A stretch of DNA of 64,000 bases from Paenibacillus caseinilyticus (GTDB lineage: Bacteria > Bacillota > Bacilli > Paenibacillales > NBRC-103111): NCBI RefSeq assembly GCF_027533645.1, contig NZ_JAQAGY010000013.1, positions 1 through 64,000 on the forward strand, written 5' to 3'. The notes under the pieces are model-generated. The model was not told the origin of the DNA. It was given only the letters and a program-made list of their open reading frames with translations, and ran no database searches. A program made the translations under genes and the position numbers. Of this stretch, positions 60,833 to 64,000 are shown in pieces (position 1 is the stretch's first letter; the number at the start of each line of letters is the position of its first letter).

Positions 60833-63800
60833 CTAAGGGGACTGCACGGTGGCGACGCCGGCGGCGGTCTTGGAACTCCACCAGCTCGTCTTGCGGTCAC
60901 CCGTCCGTCCTGCGGCAGCAGCCGCTTCAGAGCTTCCGCTCGCCGGAGACGCCGCTGCCGTATCCATCGCCGAAGCCGGGACCGGCAGCGGATGCCGCCT
61001 CACGGAAGAAGCCGTTCCTTCCTTCCCGGCTTCCAGGATCACATGAACGTTGGTCCCCCCGTCCGCGAAGCAGTTCAGTGCGGCCGTATGGGCTTCCTCC
61101 CATGGGGACCGTTCGCGGTGGAAGCAGAACGGGGACGACCCCATGTCAAAATACTTCATCGGCTCCTGCCCCGACAAAAACGGAACGAGCTCCCGGTGCT
61201 GCAGCATAAGCGCCAGCTTGATGAATCCCGCCATGCCTTCCGCGCACAACGGATGGCCGATATTCGGCTTCGCCGAGCCGAGACCTAGCGGCAGCATACC
61301 CTCCGGGCGGTACACGGATTGGATCGCTTTCAGCTCCAATAGATCGGTGACCTCGGAGCCCGAGCCGTTCGCCTCGATATAGCGGATGTCCGCCGCCCCT
61401 CTGCCGCTTCTTCCCAGCGCCCTGCGTATCACATCCGTCTGCGCCTGCAGGCTCGGGGTGGCCGGACCTGCCGTCCGGCCGTCATTGTTGACGGCGATGC
61501 CCTTGATGACCGCGCAGACCCGGTCTCCTTCCGCCGATGCCTGCCGGGCGCGCTTGAGCAGCACCATGCCCGCCCCTTCGGACAGGACGACGCCCTCGGC
61601 GCGTCCGTCGAACAGATCGAAGCGGGGTCCTGGACTTAGAATGCCGCGCTGCCGGAACAGCCGGTGCACTTGGGCCGAGCCGAGCAGGCTGACGCCGCCG
61701 ACAAGCGCATAGTCTATCTCGCCGCTGCGAAGCGCCTGGACCGCCAAATCCATCCCGACCAGCGCGGAGGAGCAGGCCGTATCGAGCACAAGGCTCGGGC
61801 CCCGCAGGTCAAAAAACTGCGAGATATTCGAAGCCAAATAATTCGGCCCGACCGCGAGAATCGGGTTCCGTGCCTGGCGAAGGCTCTCCTCGCCTGGCTC
61901 ATGCCGGCTTCGGGCGCCGATATACACGCCGACGGCACGGCCCTTGATGTCTTCTGGGGAATACCCCGCGTGGCACACAGTCCGCAGGGCCTCCTCCAAG
62001 ATCAGATGAGCCTGAGGGTCCATCGCTCGGGCGTCTTCCTCTCCGATATGGAAGTAGGAGGTACGCATGGTTCGGGGGGCGTCCAGCAGCCCGGCATAAA
62101 AGCCGTCCTCGCCAGCCCAGCGCGACTCGGGAACGGCCCGGATCGCCGAGCGTCCTTCGGCTAGCAGGCTCCAGTAGGCATCCAGATCGGTTGCCCCGGG
62201 AAAGCGGCAGGACATCCCGATGACCGCTACATCTCCCGGAGCAAGTTCCCCGGCATTCGGGCCGGGTGCCCCTTCTAAGCGACTAGGGTTCTCAGGATGG
62301 GCATCAAGAAGGACGGTGACCGCTTCAGGCCCGATATGGGCTCCGCCCACCCCGGCAAGCTCCGCGCTGTCCTGCCCTTCCCGCCCGGGAATCGTTTCTT
62401 CAAGCAGCTTACGCAGCACAGCTTCGTGCCCGCCCGCCAGACGGGCGGCTAATGCGCCGATGCTCGGGTACTCGTAGAGAAGGGAAGATTCGAGCTCCAC
62501 CCCAAGCAAGCGGCGGATCGTCCGCAGCACCTGCGCGAGCATAATCGAATCGACGCCGTACTCCGGGAACGGCGTGTCCGCCTCCAGGCTGGACGCATCC
62601 AGCTTAAGCTCGGCGGCGAAGATGTCCGCGAGCCAGTTCTGCACGGCCGGCAGCAGTTCCCCCCTAGCGGCGGAAGAAGCGGCAGCCGCCGTCTGCCGTC
62701 CCGCGGGTGCCGCTTCCCCGGTACGTGCGACCCCCCGCAGGCTGCGCTGCATGAGCCGTCCCGGATGCCAGCGCCGGGTGTCGATAACCGTCGGGAGAAC
62801 AACCGGACCCAGGTCGGACCTCGAGAGGATGTGGTCCAGCAGCCGAAGCCCTTCCCCGTTCGTATGGCTGAGAAGACCGGTCTCGCGGTACGACCGGCTT
62901 GTGACTTCGCCAAGCCCCGTCTCCTTCCAGTTCGGCCACTGGATACTGATCATCCGCGTCCTGCCGCGGTAAGCCTGAGCTGCATAATCCATATAGGCGT
63001 TGGCCATGGCATAGTCGCTTTGACCCGAGGCCAAGGACGGCACAATCCCGGATACCGAGGAGAACAGGACGAAGAACGCCGGCGCCTCCTCCCCGAGACA
63101 GCGGCAGAGGATATCGGTTCCTGCCATTTTGGGGGCAAGCACTTCCCGAATCGTCCCTGGGGATTTGCGGATGAAGGCGGGTGTGTCCAGATCCCCCAGC
63201 CCCGCACAGTGGATCACTCCGCCTGGCGGCCCCCACGCGGCTTTCACTTCCTCCGCGTACTGCCGCACCGCCCTCTCATCGGTCAAGGGGAGTGCGGGCA
63301 GCCGGACTTCGGCTCCCATCGCTTCGAGTTCGAGTACCGTCTTGATCTTGCGCGCAGCCGGACTGCCCGGATCTTGAGCCAAGGCATCATCCCACAGCTC
63401 CCGCGGAGGGAAAGCTTCCCGGCCGGTCAGCACCAGCCGGCGGACTCCGTAGTGCTGCACGAAGTGCTTGGCGCACAAGGCGCCGAGCCCCCGGGTGCCG
63501 CCCGTGATCCACAGCACCCCCTCCTGCGGGAACGGAAGACGCGGCAGGACGCCGACTTCCTCACCGTGCTCGCGCAGACCGGCCCGGTAGCGTATCCCTT
63601 GGCGGTAGGCCGTTTCCGCATCGTCGCTGTCCATCAGGAACTCAGCTGCGATCTGCTCCGCTGCGGTCCGATCGTCCGTATCCGCCTCCACATCCACATG
63701 CCGCGAGCGGAGATGGCTGTACTCGCTCTGCAGCATGCGGTACAGGCCGGCCCGCTCGGCACCGGACAAGGCGGTGCCATCCGGCTCGGCCCCGCGCTTC

Positions 63801-64000
63801 AGCCGCTCCAGTCCCCGGGTGACGCAGAGCAGCGTCAGCCCATCCCCGCTTCCGTGCTCCACGAGGCGCTGAAGCGGAACGATCCACTCCAGCGACGCTT
63901 CCTGCTTCGCTGCGCAGCCGGCAAGGTCAATCAGGCCCGATATCGCAGAGCCGGAAGCCCGCAGCTCCTCGACCAGAGGCAGCAGTTCGGCCTCGCCGGC
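60833..64000 (-). CDS. Trans-AT PKS protein, C-terminal part: KR-ACP-KS0 (partial)
   Basis: The frame stays open to the right edge, so the N-terminus lies outside the window. Visible order: ketoreductase (substructural part to about 62770; WITGGTRGLG near 63510; FSSVSG and SDYAMAN near 63070-63010), ACP (GVDSIML near 62545), and a KS-like domain (about 62240-61030). The KS has Cys in DTACSSAL and His in PNIGH, but the middle His is Asn in EANGSG, as in condensation-incompetent KS0 domains. The short C-terminal tail is Ala/Ser-rich and ends KTAAGVATVQSP, a possible docking element. The next gene, 39 nt on, opens with DH-ACP, so the two proteins together form a dehydrating bimodule. Confidence 0.93.
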   Translation of the reverse strand, partial: AGEAELLPLVEELRASGSAISGLIDLAGCAAKQEASLEWIVPLQRLVEHGSGDGLTLLCVTRGLERLKRGAEPDGTALSGAERAGLYRMLQSEYSHLRSRHVDVEADTDDRTAAEQIAAEFLMDSDDAETAYRQGIRYRAGLREHGEEVGVLPRLPFPQEGVLWITGGTRGLGALCAKHFVQHYGVRRLVLTGREAFPPRELWDDALAQDPGSPAARKIKTVLELEAMGAEVRLPALPLTDERAVRQYAEEVKAAWGPPGGVIHCAGLGDLDTPAFIRKSPGTIREVLAPKMAGTDILCRCLGEEAPAFFVLFSSVSGIVPSLASGQSDYAMANAYMDYAAQAYRGRTRMISIQWPNWKETGLGEVTSRSYRETGLLSHTNGEGLRLLDHILSRSDLGPVVLPTVIDTRRWHPGRLMQRSLRGVARTGEAAPAGRQTAAAASSAARGELLPAVQNWLADIFAAELKLDASSLEADTPFPEYGVDSIMLAQVLRTIRRLLGVELESSLLYEYPSIGALAARLAGGHEAVLRKLLEETIPGREGQDSAELAGVGGAHIGPEAVTVLLDAHPENPSRLEGAPGPNAGELAPGDVAVIGMSCRFPGATDLDAYWSLLAEGRSAIRAVPESRWAGEDGFYAGLLDAPRTMRTSYFHIGEEDARAMDPQAHLILEEALRTVCHAGYSPEDIKGRAVGVYIGARSRHEPGEESLRQARNPILAVGPNYLASNISQFFDLRGPSLVLDTACSSALVGMDLAVQALRSGEIDYALVGGVSLLGSAQVHRLFRQRGILSPGPRFDLFDGRAEGVVLSEGAGMVLLKRARQASAEGDRVCAVIKGIAVNNDGRTAGPATPSLQAQTDVIRRALGRSGRGAADIRYIEANGSGSEVTDLLELKAIQSVYRPEGMLPLGLGSAKPNIGHPLCAEGMAGFIKLALMLQHRELVPFLSGQEPMKYFDMGSSPFCFHRERSPWEEAHTAALNCFADGGTNVHVILEAGKEGTASSVRRHPLPVPASAMDTAAASPASGSSEAAAAAGRTGDRKTSWWSSKTAAGVATVQSP
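61030..62240 (-). other. Non-elongating KS0 domain (His to Asn)
   Basis: The codon at 61367-61369 is AAC (Asn) in the motif EANGSG, where active KS domains have EAHGTG. Cys and the last His remain, so the domain should accept and pass on a chain without adding an extender unit. Confidence 0.85.

Overview
The window looks like chromosomal DNA from a Gram-positive Bacillales bacterium, most likely a Paenibacillus-type organism with fairly high GC. The basis is purine-rich Shine-Dalgarno sites, Fur and cre-like operators, SLH-anchored surface enzymes, a bacillolysin with a chitin-binding tail, and a Bacillus-style trans-AT polyketide synthase (PKS) with PksB-, PksD- and PksS-like accessory genes. 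Genus assignment is inference from gene style only.

Left part (1-22300), mixed single genes. An iron-regulated PepSY membrane protein lies behind a promoter covered by a Fur box. A secreted pectate lyase follows. A peroxiredoxin and a TetR regulator are divergent around a perfect palindromic operator. metE lies downstream of a LysR regulator with a candidate LysR box between them. Next is a very large surface-anchored pectinase (FN3 repeats, pectinesterase CE8, pectate lyase PL1, three SLH motifs). It shares a 27-nt upstream motif with the secreted pectate lyase. A PksB/BaeB-like metallo-hydrolase follows. A visibly lower-GC MerR-MFS pair comes next and looks imported; its MerR mRNA is probably leaderless. 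Then comes an M4 metalloprotease with FN3 and chitin-binding domains, a small regulator remnant, and two divergent small secreted paralogues of unknown function.

Right part (22307-64000), one minus-strand operon entering from beyond the right edge and ending at tandem terminators near 22178-22284. In order of transcription: the end of a PKS protein (KR-ACP-KS0); a 6227-aa PKS (DH-ACP-KS-DH-KR-ACP-KS-DH-KR-CMT-ACP-KS-KR-ACP-KS-MT); a 4590-aa PKS (ACP-KS-DH-KR-ACP*-ACP-KS-DH-KR-CMT-ACP-KS); an 860-aa terminal PKS (inactive DH-ACP-TE); an old-yellow-enzyme flavin oxidoreductase; a free-standing acyltransferase/acyl hydrolase; and a cytochrome P450. No module carries an AT domain, so this is a trans-AT assembly line. 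The last genes overlap by 4 nt or are tightly spaced.

Read co-linearly, the visible part would make a double bond at a split dehydrating bimodule. It would then add an enoyl unit, an alpha-methyl enoyl unit and a beta-hydroxy unit that may be O-methylated by the KS-MT|ACP split module. A second enoyl/alpha-methyl-enoyl pair and release by the TE follow. The compound cannot be named from this window. The loading module, early modules, and probably the malonyl-loading AT and any beta-branching cassette, lie outside it.
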